A stretch of DNA of 64,000 nucleotides, taken from positions 2,643,659 through 2,707,658 of the forward strand of contig BQKD01000001.1 of the NCBI GenBank assembly GCA_022834735.1, given 5' to 3'. The position numbers were made by a program, and so were the translations under genes. Numbering within the stretch: the first letter of the stretch is position 1; the number at the start of each line of letters is the position of its first letter. Below the pieces are notes generated by a model. The model did not search any database and was not told where the DNA came from. It saw nothing but the letters and a program-made list of their open reading frames with translations. Below are positions 29,003 through 38,188 of the stretch, piece after piece. Source of the stretch: Erysipelotrichaceae bacterium OPF54 (GTDB lineage Bacteria; Bacillota_I; Bacilli_A; Erysipelotrichales; Erysipelotrichaceae).

Positions 29003-29770
29003 TCACAAAGCGTCCTTCATCAACTTTACATACTCGCCAATATGACCCGGCGCGTCTTTGCCATACTTTTCAAGAAGCCTGACAATCCCCGACCCCACGA
29101 TCGCGCCATCCGAGATCTCTGCCATTTTCTTTGCCTGCTGCGGAGTAGATATTCCGAAACCAATCGCACAAGGAATATCAGTATTTTGTCTTACAACATC
29201 CACAATAGAAACCAGATCTGTATCGATCTGCTCTCTTGCACCCGTAACACCAAGACTGGACACAATATAAAGGAATCCTTCTGCTTCTTTTGAAATCATA
29301 GAAATACGATTTTCGGAAGTAGGAGCCACAAGAGAAATTAAATCGACACCGTATTTCCTGCAAAGAGGCTGAAACTCCTCCTTTTCCTCAAACGGCAGGT
29401 CCGGCAGTATCAGTCCGTCAATCCCAATATTCCGGGAGGCAGCAATGAATTTCTCCGTGCCATAGGAGAATACCACATTCGCATACGTCATAAATACGAT
29501 CGGAATTTTTACTTCCCGGCGAAGTTCCTTCACAAACGGGAAGATCTTATCGGTGGTGATCCCGCCCTTCAACGCTCTCAGGTTCGCACCCTGAATAACC
29601 GGACCTTCAGCAGTAGGATCGGAAAAAGGAATACCGAGCTCGATCAGATCGGCTCCGTTTTCCACCGCCGCCTTGACAGCAGCCGCTGTAGTTTCAAGAT
29701 CGGGATCGCCGCACGTAACAAAAGCAATGAATGCCTTGCCGTTTTCAAACGCTTTTTTTATATTACTCAT
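29003..29770 (-). CDS. trpA: Tryptophan synthase alpha subunit
   Basis: A 255-residue TIM barrel that cleaves indole-3-glycerol phosphate to indole and glyceraldehyde phosphate. The catalytic Glu and Asp lie in [19 protein letters not shown], and the phosphate-binding loops GFGIS and GAIVGSGIV are present. The start is ATG 29770 after GGGGAGG, overlapping the trpB stop by 8 bp. It is the last gene of trpEGDCFBA. Confidence 0.97.
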   Translation of the reverse strand: MSNIKKAFENGKAFIAFVTCGDPDLETTAAAVKAAVENGADLIELGIPFSDPTAEGPVIQGANLRALKGGITTDKIFPFVKELRREVKIPIVFMTYANVVFSYGTEKFIAASRNIGIDGLILPDLPFEEKEEFQPLCRKYGVDLISLVAPTSENRISMISKEAEGFLYIVSSLGVTGAREQIDTDLVSIVDVVRQNTDIPCAIGFGISTPQQAKKMAEISDGAIVGSGIVRLLEKYGKDAPGHIGEYVKLMKDAL

Positions 29771-30953
29771 AGATATCCTCCCCTCTATAGCGCGCAATGG
29801 CAGCGCAATCCTTATCGCCTCTGCCCGATATGGTGATAACGATAATTTTATCTTTGTCCATTGCAGGCGCGATCTTTATTGCGTGGGCAACCGCATGAGC
29901 CGATTCGATAGCAGGAATAATACCTTCCGTCCTGGCAAGATACTCGAAAGCATTTACAGCTTCATCATCCGTGACAGATACATATTCCGCCCTGCCAATA
30001 TCATGAAGGTATGCATGTTCGGGCCCGACGCCAGGATAATCGAGCCCCGCAGAAATGGAATAGACAGGAGCGATTTGTCCGTACTTGTCCTGACAGAAAT
30101 ACGACTTCATCCCATGGAATATGCCGAGGCTGCCTGTCGCAATGGTAGCCGCCGTATCGAAAGTGTCGATCCCTCTTCCAGCCGCTTCACAGCCGATAAG
30201 CCTTACCTTATCGTCCCCGATGAAATGATAAAATGAACCGATCGCATTGGAACCGCCGCCAACACAGGCAATGACCGTATCAGGCAGTCTGCCTTCTTTC
30301 GCTAAAATCTGTTCCTTGATTTCTTTTGAAATAACCGCCTGAAAATCGCGGACAATCGTCGGGAACGGATGCGGTCCCATAACGGAACCGAGACAGTAGT
30401 GCGTATCCGAAATACGGGAAGTCCATTCACGCATAGCCTGCGAGACCGCATCCTTGAGAGTCGCTGTTCCCGTCTTTACAGGGATGACCGTGGCCCCAAG
30501 CAGACGCATGCGATAAACATTTAACGCCTGACGGATGGTGTCCTCTTCCCCCATAAACACTACACATTCCATCCCCATGAGTGCAGCGGCCGTTGCTGCC
30601 GCAACACCATGCTGGCCAGCTCCCGTCTCGGCAATAAGACGGGTCTTTCCCATCTTCTTTGCGAGAAGTGCCTGACCAAGCACATTATTGATTTTGTGCG
30701 CTCCTGTATGATTGAGATCTTCACGTTTAAGATAGATCTTTGCTCCCCCAAGATCTCTGGTCATTTTCTTTGCGTAATACAACCGTGAAGGTCTGCCCGC
30801 GTATTCGTTAAAAAGTTCAGCAAGTTCCTTGTTGAATTCAGGATCATTTTTATATTGATTATATGCTTCTTCCAGCTCAGCAACCGCATTCATCAGTGTT
30901 TCGGGAACATATTGTCCGCCATGAATACCGAAGCGTCCTTCCTGATTTGTCAT
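29763..30953 (-). CDS. trpB: Tryptophan synthase beta subunit
   Basis: A 396-residue PLP enzyme condensing indole with serine. HTGAHKINN supplies the PLP lysine, and [11 protein letters not shown] and [10 protein letters not shown] bind the cofactor phosphate. It pairs with TrpA, whose gene overlaps it by 8 bp, to channel indole. It overlaps trpF by 4 bp. Full length and intact. Confidence 0.98.
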   Translation of the reverse strand: MTNQEGRFGIHGGQYVPETLMNAVAELEEAYNQYKNDPEFNKELAELFNEYAGRPSRLYYAKKMTRDLGGAKIYLKREDLNHTGAHKINNVLGQALLAKKMGKTRLIAETGAGQHGVAAATAAALMGMECVVFMGEEDTIRQALNVYRMRLLGATVIPVKTGTATLKDAVSQAMREWTSRISDTHYCLGSVMGPHPFPTIVRDFQAVISKEIKEQILAKEGRLPDTVIACVGGGSNAIGSFYHFIGDDKVRLIGCEAAGRGIDTFDTAATIATGSLGIFHGMKSYFCQDKYGQIAPVYSISAGLDYPGVGPEHAYLHDIGRAEYVSVTDDEAVNAFEYLARTEGIIPAIESAHAVAHAIKIAPAMDKDKIIVITISGRGDKDCAAIARYRGEDIYE

Positions 30954-31558
30954 AAGCTGTCTTCCTTTCTGATTGCGGCAGCGAATGCCGCCATTTTTGT
31001 TTTACTTTTAAATCCGTCCATTTCAATACCGGAACTGACATCCACCGCATAAGGGCGAAGTCTGCTTACCGCTCTTGGCACATTAGCCGGGGAAAGCCCT
31101 CCAGCAAGGAAATACGGCCGATCGATGTTTTTTACTAGATCCCAGTCAAAGACCGTTCCGGTCCCTGCACCCGAATCAAGCAGTATATAATCGGCTGCGC
31201 TTTGGTTTGCGATCTTTATATCGTTTGCAGTCACGATGCGAAAAGCCTTGATGACCGGTTTATCAGTCAGTTCCTGCAAGCGCCTGATAAAATTTTCGTT
31301 TTCATCCCCGTGGAGCTGCGCCATATCAATGATGCCCTTGTTCAAAAGATCCGCAATTTGTTCTGGCGTTTCGTTTATAAACACGCCAACCGCTTTGATT
31401 CCAGGAACAAGCAGCCCTTTCAATTCTGCCGCTGCAGCAGGCGATACATATCGTTTGCTTTTGGGTACAAATACAAATCCGATGTAGTCCGGCATTAACT
31501 CATTCGCCGCTTTCATATCGCAAGCACGTGAAAGACCGCAGAACTTGATTTTCGTCAT
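30950..31558 (-). CDS. trpF: Phosphoribosylanthranilate isomerase
   Basis: A 202-residue TIM barrel. [10 protein letters not shown] contains the catalytic Cys of PRAI, VGVFINE follows, and the C-terminal [12 protein letters not shown] and DVSSGIE loops bind phosphate. It catalyses the Amadori rearrangement before TrpC. Its ATG overlaps the position where an unshifted trpC would end (ATGA), consistent with once-coupled translation. Confidence 0.95.
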   Translation of the reverse strand: MTKIKFCGLSRACDMKAANELMPDYIGFVFVPKSKRYVSPAAAAELKGLLVPGIKAVGVFINETPEQIADLLNKGIIDMAQLHGDENENFIRRLQELTDKPVIKAFRIVTANDIKIANQSAADYILLDSGAGTGTVFDWDLVKNIDRPYFLAGGLSPANVPRAVSRLRPYAVDVSSGIEMDGFKSKTKMAAFAAAIRKEDSL

Positions 31559-32348
31559 ATCGCACCCCGAAACTCTGCGAGCCTGGCTTTCTTATCCCAT
31601 GCTCTCATCAGAGCTTCGCCGATCAGCACCGCATCGGCACCGCATCGGCACCGATTTCACGCAGCTTTGCCACATCTATGGCACTGCTTATACCGCTTTC
31701 GGAAACAAACAGAACATTTTCAGGAATGAGCCTGCGAAGCTTTATGCTGTTGTCCGTATCAACAGAAAAATCATGAAGGTTGCGGTTATTGATCCCGATG
31801 ATTCGTGCGCCGGATCTCACTGCCGCCTTTACTTCTTTTTCATCATGCGCTTCAACGAACGCGGACAGCCCCAGCCCATCGCAGATCTCTATGTATTGGC
31901 GCAGCTCTTCTTCACGAAGAATGGAACAGATCAGAAGCACTGCCGATGCACCCAGCACCTTTGCCTCATAAATCATATATTCATCTACCGTAAAATCCTT
32001 ACGAAGACAAGGAATGCTGACAGTGCCTGCGATTTCTTTGAGATATTCGCTGCGCCCCAGAAACCATTTCGGCTCAGTCAGCACGGAAATACAGTCTGCC
32101 CCAGCCGCCTCATAATCCTTTGCGATCTGGACATACGGAAACCCGGAAGAGATTACTCCTTTTGACGGAGATGCCTTTTTGCATTCGCAGATAAAGGATA
32201 TCCCCGGCTTTTTCAGTGCCTTTTCAAAAGCAAAGTTTCCTTTCGGAAGAGACATGGCCTGCCGTCTGATTTCCTCAAGCGGTATTTTCTTTTTTGCTTG
32301 CTCGGTCCGTTCTCTGGCATATGCAGCCAGTTCGTCAAGAATTGTCAT
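31555..32348 (-). pseudogene. trpC: Indole-3-glycerol phosphate synthase, frameshifted near the 3' end
   Basis: TrpC closes the indole ring. Residues 1-~235 are intact, with CECKKASPSKG, CLRKDF, GINNRNL and VSESGI. Then the reading frame is shifted by a direct repeat of GGTGCCGATGC (11 bases twice, 31626-31647). As written the protein ends after GADAVPMRC at 31623. Removing one 11-base unit restores GADAVLIGEALMRAWDKKARL and a stop at 31555, overlapping trpF by 4 bp. The exact fit (783 bp) shows the duplication is secondary. The lost part includes the phosphate-binding GEALM loop and helix 8, so activity is doubtful. Confidence 0.9.
31626..31647. repeat. 11-bp tandem duplication in trpC
   Basis: Two perfect copies of GCACCGCATCG (plus strand) followed by a partial third (GCACCG, 31648-31653). 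The second copy adds 11 bases and shifts the frame of trpC. Confidence 0.95.
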
Positions 32349-33376
32349 GCTGCTGCCTCCGGGCGGTTGCTGACCTCTATGAGCTTTTTCAATGTCGCAA
32401 GAGCTTTTCCGGAATCAATTATTTCTTCCGCCAGCGAAATACCGTCCTTCATGCTGTCCGCCCTGCCTCCGATATAGAGCGCCGCACCAGCATTCATAAG
32501 CACAGCATTTCTCTTATGACCCTTTTCGCCATTTAAGACAGAAAGCGTGATTTCAGCATTTTCTTCGGGCGTGCCCCCTCTCAGGTCTTCTTTGGCACAT
32601 CGCTCAAAGCCGAATTGTTCCGGGGTGATCACAGACGACTTGAACCAGCCGTCACGAATCTCGCAGATCGTGGTCGGCGCGCTCATGGAGATCTCATCGA
32701 GCTTATCCTGGCCGTACACGACCATACCGCGTTTTATTCCAAGATCGATCAGAACCTGTGCCAGCAGCTCAACAAGATGCTCATCATATACGCCAAGAAG
32801 CTGCATGGAAGGAGTTCCTGGATTCGTAAGCGGTCCAAGGATATTGAACACGGTACGAAAACCAAGCTCTTTACGGATAGCCCCTACATATTTCATGGAA
32901 GTGTGGTATTTCTGCGCAAAGAAGAAACACATTCCCGCTTCGTTCAGAAGCTCAATACATCTTGCCGGACTTTGATCAATATTAACGCCCAGCGCTTCGA
33001 GACAGTCGGCTGTTCCGCACAGAGAGGAGGCAGCCCGATTGCCGTGTTTCGCGACTTTCATACCACCTGCGGCTGCCACAAGCGCTGAGGTAGTCGAGAT
33101 ATTGAAGGTATGAGCGTTGTCACCGCCGGTCCCGACAATTTCGAATAGTTCCATAGCGGTCTCGACCTTGACTGCATGTTCTCTCATAGCAGCGGCACAG
33201 CCGGCAATTTCGGCAGTAGTTTCGGCTCTGGCACTTTTGGCAGACAGGGCTGCCAGAAAAGCGGCATTTTGTGTAGGGGAAGTATCGCCGCTCATGATCT
33301 CATTCATCACGGTATAGGCTTCATCGTAGGCAAGATCTTCTTTATTTACGATTTTTACAATAGCTTCTTTAATCAT
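32345..33376 (-). CDS. trpD: Anthranilate phosphoribosyltransferase
   Basis: A 343-residue enzyme joining anthranilate to PRPP. The PRPP motif [15 protein letters not shown] is complete, followed by KHGNRAASS and the second metal motif later in the chain. It overlaps trpC by 4 bp and follows trpG by 3 bp. It is not fused to trpG, unlike in enteric bacteria. Confidence 0.97.
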   Translation of the reverse strand: MIKEAIVKIVNKEDLAYDEAYTVMNEIMSGDTSPTQNAAFLAALSAKSARAETTAEIAGCAAAMREHAVKVETAMELFEIVGTGGDNAHTFNISTTSALVAAAGGMKVAKHGNRAASSLCGTADCLEALGVNIDQSPARCIELLNEAGMCFFFAQKYHTSMKYVGAIRKELGFRTVFNILGPLTNPGTPSMQLLGVYDEHLVELLAQVLIDLGIKRGMVVYGQDKLDEISMSAPTTICEIRDGWFKSSVITPEQFGFERCAKEDLRGGTPEENAEITLSVLNGEKGHKRNAVLMNAGAALYIGGRADSMKDGISLAEEIIDSGKALATLKKLIEVSNRPEAAA

Positions 33377-33379
33377 GTC

Positions 33380-33946
33380 TCATATCTCCTTTATAAAGTT
33401 TCTAAGAATCCGCTTTCCGTCAGGTGTCATAATGGATTCAGGATGGAACTGGACACCGTAAACAGGGTACGTCTTATGCTGTACGGCCATGATCACACCA
33501 TCCGTTGTACGGGCGGTTATCATTAATTCTTCTGGCATCGTATCGTCATCTGCCGCAAGGGAATGATATCTTGCGGCAGGCGCCTGCCCGGGACAGCCCT
33601 GGAACAGCAGACAATCCAGATCAAATATCACATCGGACTGTTTACCATGCATCAGTTCTTTCACGCCGACGATCGTTGCGCCGAATGCGGCACAGATCGC
33701 CTGGTGACCAAGGCAGACACCAAGGATCGGGATATCATGAATCGTTTTCACCACATCCATGAGGATCCCTGCATCCTCCGGTCTGCCCGGTCCAGGAGAA
33801 AGGATGATGCGCTCAGGCGCTAGTTTTCTGATTTCCTCTACTGTCATTTCATCGTTTCGGATCACTTTGATATCAGGATCCATCTCGCCAAGAAGCTGAT
33901 ACAGGTTATAGGAAAAGCTGTCGTAGCTGTCAATGAGCAAAATCAT
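33380..33946 (-). CDS. trpG: Anthranilate synthase component II (glutamine amidotransferase)
   Basis: A 188-residue class I amidotransferase that supplies ammonia to TrpE. It has the SYDSFSYNLYQLL start, the LSPGPGRPEDAG oxyanion strand, GVCLGHQAI with the nucleophile Cys, and HPESIMTPDG with the catalytic His and Glu. The start is ATG 33946, overlapping the trpE stop by 4 bp, with AGGAGG upstream. It could also serve PabB-type synthesis, but no pab gene is near. Confidence 0.95.
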   Translation of the reverse strand: MILLIDSYDSFSYNLYQLLGEMDPDIKVIRNDEMTVEEIRKLAPERIILSPGPGRPEDAGILMDVVKTIHDIPILGVCLGHQAICAAFGATIVGVKELMHGKQSDVIFDLDCLLFQGCPGQAPAARYHSLAADDDTMPEELMITARTTDGVIMAVQHKTYPVYGVQFHPESIMTPDGKRILRNFIKEI

Positions 33947-35409
33947 AGTTCGGCCTCCTGTGCAAGTTCCAGCGCTTTCAGCGAAGATCTCGCTTTGTTC
34001 AGACATTCTTCAAATTCCTTTTCAGGAACAGAATCCGCCACGATTCCGGCTCCGCTTCTCACAAAAACCTTGCCGTTTTTCTTATAGGCAATACGGATCG
34101 CGATACAAGTATCCATATTGCCGGTAAAATCGATATATCCAATGGCACCTCCATAAATTCCGCGCTTGTTTTTTTCAATCTCGCCGATCAGCTGACAGGC
34201 TCTTATTTTCGGTGCGCCCGAGAGCGTTCCGGCAGGCAGCACGGCTTCAAGAGCATCCAGGGCATCATGAGTTTCGGTGATCTCGCCACGTACCGCAGAG
34301 CCAATGTGCATTACATGGGAATACCGTTCGATCGAGTGAAGCTTTTCTACCTGAACGGTGCCGAATTTACTGATCTTGCCAAGATCATTTCTCCCTAGAT
34401 CGACAAGCATATTATGTTCGGCAAGTTCCTTTTTGTCGGCCAGCAGCTCAGCTTCAAACATTTTGTCTTCTTGGCTGTTTTTTCCTCTCGGCCTAGTGCC
34501 TGCAAGAGGAAATGTATGCAGCACCCCGTTTTCGAGCTTGACCAAAGTTTCAGGAGAAGCGCCTGCGACCTCCACGTCCGTACCCGAAAAATAGAACATA
34601 TATGGTGAAGGATTCTCTGTACGAAGCACACGGTATGTGTTGAGCAGACTTCCATCAAAAGGCGCACGGAGACAGTTGGAAAGAACAATCTGAAATATGT
34701 CGCCCTGACGGATATGATGTTTGGCCTTTTTTACCATTCCGTAAAATTGCTCTTTGTCAAATAACGGTGCTGCTTCACCGAGCAGCTTACCGCCAGGCTC
34801 ATCCTTCTTTTCACCGTTTTTGATCAGCTCTATAAGCCGCTTTAATTCCATTACCGCTTTGTTGTAGCGGACCTCTGCATCATCCAGCTGCATATTTGCA
34901 ATGAGAATGAGCTTCTGCCTTAAGTGATCAAAGACGATAACCTGATCCAAAAGCATCAGATCGACATCCTTGAACGCTTCGCTGTCTTCCGCATCGCATT
35001 GAACAGCCGGTTCGCTGTATGCAAGATAATCGTACGAAAAATAGCCGACAAGTCCGCCTGTAAAGGGAGGAAGATAATCGAAGCGGGGACTTTTATGCTC
35101 AGAAAGAATCTGGCGAAGATAGCTGGACGGGTCATTCGTCCTGACCTTGAGATGGCCGATCTTCATTTCGCCACCCATGCAGGTAATCTCCATTTTTGGA
35201 TCAAATCCAAGGAATGTATACCGTCCCCGGGTTTCATTTGCCTGGGCCGATTCCAGCATATAACAGTGCGTCGAAACATTTTTCAGTATCTTCAAGGTTT
35301 CGATCGGCGTAATGAAATCCGATAAAATCTCGCAGCTGACCGGCAGCACGTCGTATCTGCCGGTATCTGCAATTCTTTTGACTTCGCTAAGGGTTGGTGA
35401 AAAGTTCAT
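33943..35409 (-). CDS. trpE: Anthranilate synthase component I
   Basis: A 488-residue chorismate-utilising enzyme. The N-terminal region holds LLESA, the Trp feedback-inhibition motif, in the form MLESAQANETRGRYTF. The C-terminal catalytic domain has GDIFQIVLSN, GTRPRGKN, LVDLGRNDLG, LPAGTLSGAPK and the final RAGAG-like VRSGAGIVADS. The start is ATG 35409 with GGAGG seven bases upstream. It is the first gene of the trp operon and follows a T-box and two terminators. Confidence 0.96.
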   Translation of the reverse strand: MNFSPTLSEVKRIADTGRYDVLPVSCEILSDFITPIETLKILKNVSTHCYMLESAQANETRGRYTFLGFDPKMEITCMGGEMKIGHLKVRTNDPSSYLRQILSEHKSPRFDYLPPFTGGLVGYFSYDYLAYSEPAVQCDAEDSEAFKDVDLMLLDQVIVFDHLRQKLILIANMQLDDAEVRYNKAVMELKRLIELIKNGEKKDEPGGKLLGEAAPLFDKEQFYGMVKKAKHHIRQGDIFQIVLSNCLRAPFDGSLLNTYRVLRTENPSPYMFYFSGTDVEVAGASPETLVKLENGVLHTFPLAGTRPRGKNSQEDKMFEAELLADKKELAEHNMLVDLGRNDLGKISKFGTVQVEKLHSIERYSHVMHIGSAVRGEITETHDALDALEAVLPAGTLSGAPKIRACQLIGEIEKNKRGIYGGAIGYIDFTGNMDTCIAIRIAYKKNGKVFVRSGAGIVADSVPEKEFEECLNKARSSLKALELAQEAEL

Positions 35410-35427
35410 AGCATGACCTCCAGGAAT

Positions 35428-35467
35428 AAAAGAAAAACTCCTTTGACTTCTCGCTGTCAAAGGAGTT
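35428..35467 (-). terminator. Second terminator-like hairpin before trpE
   Basis: AACTCCTTTGAC (35436-35447) pairs perfectly with GTCAAAGGAGTT (35456-35467), followed on the minus strand by TTTTTCTTTT. It lies between the T-box terminator and the trpE ribosome binding site. Canonical T-box leaders do not have it. Confidence 0.8.
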
Positions 35468-35471
35468 AAAA

Positions 35472-35770
35472 CAAAAAACGCCCTCGACAGAAATACGCTC
35501 TCTGTCAAGGACGAATAATAGAAACACTATCCGCGGTGCCACCTTGATTCATAGGAATGCCCTATGCGCTTAGCAGGATACCAACATATCCCCGGCATTT
35601 GTACGTTTGCCTGCAACGTCGCAGAATACTCAGCAGATCTCTTTGCTTTTGACTGCGCCCTCAGCGGTCCATTTGACAACTTGTTTCCTACCTGATTCTC
35701 AGCACCACAGGCTCTCTGTGAAGGCATCATTGCCGTTATCTCCGCTTCAACGGTTTAGCTTATTAAATTT
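35472..35770 (-). ncRNA. T-box riboswitch, specifier UGG (Trp)
   Basis: The T-box AAGGTGGCACCGCGG (35531-35545), the terminator CGTCCTTGACAG/CTGTCGAGGGCG plus six T (35479-35513), and Stem I with CAGAGAG and GTGGTGCTGAG are present. The basal helix AGCGG/CCGCT has UGG (35669-35671) in the specifier loop just before it. The bulge UGGC would pair with a tRNA ending GCCA, which fits tRNA-Trp. Uncharged tRNA-Trp should allow transcription of trpEGDCFBA. Confidence 0.93.
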
Positions 35771-35777
35771 ATGACGT

Positions 35778-35939
35778 AAAAATACTCTGTTTTATCGATT
35801 TTGTCAACCGATAATTCATATTTTTACAAAAAATGTAAATCGAAACTTAAATTCCAGTTCAGTCTTCGAGCTCGATGATCATATCACGCAGCTCGGCGGC
35901 CCGCTCAAAATCAAGCTCTCTGGCAGCCTCTTTCATTTC
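35778..35939. repeat. 162-bp direct repeat, copy next to trp
   Basis: Identical to 38027-38188. It contains the trp promoter, the gap after uvrB and the last ~27 codons of uvrB as a dead fragment (35859-35939). The copies flank the insertion element exactly, as a target-site duplication would. Confidence 0.92.
35779..35807 (-). promoter_or_regulatory. trp operon promoter (copy adjacent to trp)
   Basis: TTGACA (35802-35807), 17-base spacer, TATTTT (35779-35784) on the minus strand. It lies inside the 162-bp direct repeat, so an identical promoter exists at 38028-38056 facing the insertion element. Confidence 0.8.
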
Positions 35940-38026
35940 CGCGCGGGTCTTTTACAGTTTTAAAAAAATAATTTCCATTATTCTCTAAAATTCCAATGAT
36001 ATTACCAGTCGTCTTTTTCTTTGCCAATTCTGATGCTTTTTTTCTACTTCTTTTGATTCATTCCTTTTTGCATGTCTCTTTTTCTCTGTCAATTTTTCAG
36101 TCATTTTAGTTTCGCCCTATTTCGCCATATGCTATACTCTTTCCAGAGGTGATCTTTATGTCCATTCGTCTTCACTCCACTTCCTCTAAAAACAGTGTCT
36201 GCTACTACATCAAGGAAGACTATGTGAATCCCAAGACAAACAAACGTACGACCCGCAATCGCCAGTCCCTAGGCAATCTGGCTGCTCTTATGAAACAATT
36301 CGGTGTCTCTACGCGCGAAGAAGTCGAAGCCATACTCCGTGATCAGATCGAACAGTTGAAAGCCGATGACAATCCGCTCATCCCTATGACGTTCAATCCT
36401 CATGAGCTCATACCCATGGGCGTGATCAATTCTTTCAATGTCGGTTATCTTTTTCCTCAGAAAATTCTGTCGATGCTTGGGATATCCGATATCTGCCGCA
36501 GTATCTCTCTTAAATACCGTTTTAAATATGATCTCGAAACGATACTGCGTCTGCTTGTCTGTGCACGCATCATCGCGCCAGCCTCAAAAAAAGCGACGTT
36601 GGATACAGCTCGCTCTTTTTACCGCTTTCCGCTTCCCGATCTGCATGATATTTATCGCGCCTTGCCGGTGCTGGCTCAGGAACGGTATTTTATAGAAAAC
36701 CAGCTGTATAAAAAAAGCTGCGGTATCTGCCAACGCGATACCACCATCCTCTTCTATGACTGCACGAACTTTTATTTCGAGATCGAAGAAGCGGATGATT
36801 TCCGAAAATATGGAAAGTCCAAGGAAAACAGGCCGAATCCGATCGTGCAGTACGGGATGTTCATCGACAGGAACGGCATTCCTATTGCCGACCTGTGCTT
36901 CGAAGGAAACAGGAACGAATCCTTTTCCATGCGGGAACTCGAAAAAAACGCTCGAAAAAGATTTCGGATTCAGCCGCTTCATCGTCTGTGCCGACGCAGC
37001 ACTGAACGGTTTCGAAAACAAGATATACAACGACAGAAAAGCGAACGGCGCTTATATCGTCACCCAGCCGATCAAAAAGCTGAGTGGCAAGCTTCAGGAG
37101 TGGGCGCTCGATCCACAAGGATGGCAGATTCCCGGATATCCGGAGATATACAATCTGAACAGTCTGGAGAAAACGGTCAAGATCGCAGACAAAGAGGTTC
37201 CCACAAAAACTGTAACCTTCTATAAAGACAGATGGATCAAGACGAATAAAAAATCACAGGAAACCGGGAAAAGAGAAGTGCTGGAAGAACATCTTATTGT
37301 GTCCTTCAACACAAAATACCGGGATTATCAAAGACGGATCCGCGAAAAGAAGATAGAATGCGCTGAAGCGCTGCTCAAGGATCCGGGGAAGATCGCGAAA
37401 ACTACAGATCAGAGAAACCCGAGATATTTTATCAAGCCGGCAGACAGCGAAGACGATAAAAATCAGAAATACGAACTGAACATCAGACGGATCACCGAAG
37501 ACATGAGATATGACGGATTCTACGCAGTAACGACAGACCTTGAAGACGAAGATATCAGGCTCATCATCAAATCGAATCATCAGCGCTGGGAAATAGAAGA
37601 AAGCTTCCGGATCATGAAAAGCGAACTGGAAACACGGCCGATCTATGTGAGCCGTCGGGAAGCGATCGAAGGGCATCTGCTCACATGCTTCCTGGCATTG
37701 ATGGTATATCGGATCATCGAACAGTATCTGAAAGAGAAATATACGATCGGACAGATTATCGATACATTGAGGACGCTGAATATAGAGCAGGTGCAGGGAG
37801 CGATCTATAAACCGGGTTTCGCAAGAACAGAAATAACAGATCAGCTGTCAGAAATATTCGGATATCAATTTGCGTACAGAGTCATGGAAGAAAAAGAACT
37901 GAACAAGATCGTAAAAAATGCGAAAGCTAAAAATGTGGCGAAAATGAAAAATAATAAAAAAGGCGCTGAAACCCTTTGAATAAAGGACTTAGCGCCTTTT
38001 GCGCTTTTAAAACTGTAAAAGATGAG
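35940..38026 (+). mobile_element. IS1634-like insertion sequence
   Basis: About 2.1 kb between two 162-bp direct repeats. Near its ends are 18-bp inverted repeats TCTTTTACAGTTTTAAAA (35948-35965, and inverted at 38005-38022). It carries one DDE transposase, broken by a single-base frameshift. The stretch 35966-36157 has only the transposase promoter (-10 TATACT at 36133-36138). IS1634 of Mycoplasma mycoides is known for very long, variable target duplications, and this element fits. A terminator-like hairpin (GGCGCT...AGCGCC, 37965-37997) follows the transposase. Confidence 0.85.
36158..37979 (+). pseudogene. IS1634-family (IS4-group) transposase, frameshifted
   Basis: The transposase starts at ATG 36158 after GAGGTGATC. 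The first part (to about 36950) has the N-terminal domain and the first catalytic Asp in LFYDCTNFYFE. At a run of seven A (36945-36951) the frame must move by +1 to continue. The second part holds the second Asp (IVCADAALNGF), the YREK-like block with catalytic Glu (EESFRIMKSE), and a normal C-terminus. One A fewer would join the parts. It is either an inactivating insertion or relies on slippage at the A run. Confidence 0.85.
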
Positions 38027-38188
38027 AAAAATACTCTGTTTTATCGATTTTGTCAACCGATAATTCATATTTTTACAAAAAATGTAAATCGAAACTTAAA
38101 TTCCAGTTCAGTCTTCGAGCTCGATGATCATATCACGCAGCTCGGCGGCCCGCTCAAAATCAAGCTCTCTGGCAGCCTCTTTCATTTC
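38027..38188. repeat. 162-bp direct repeat, copy at the end of uvrB
   Basis: Identical to 35778-35939 and continuous with the intact uvrB gene, so this side is the original uvrB end. Its trp promoter copy (TTGACA 38051-38056, TATTTT 38028-38033) now reads into the insertion element, antisense to the transposase. Confidence 0.92.

Noticed and set aside
35527-35730. 67-codon open frame in the trp leader, a possible leader peptide
   Set aside because: It lies inside the T-box structure, has only one Trp pair far apart, no ribosome binding site, and the T-box fully explains the region.
36940-36955. Programmed -1 frameshift at A-AAA-AAC in the transposase
   Set aside because: A -1 slip leads into the wrong frame. 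The downstream half is reached only by +1 (one A fewer).
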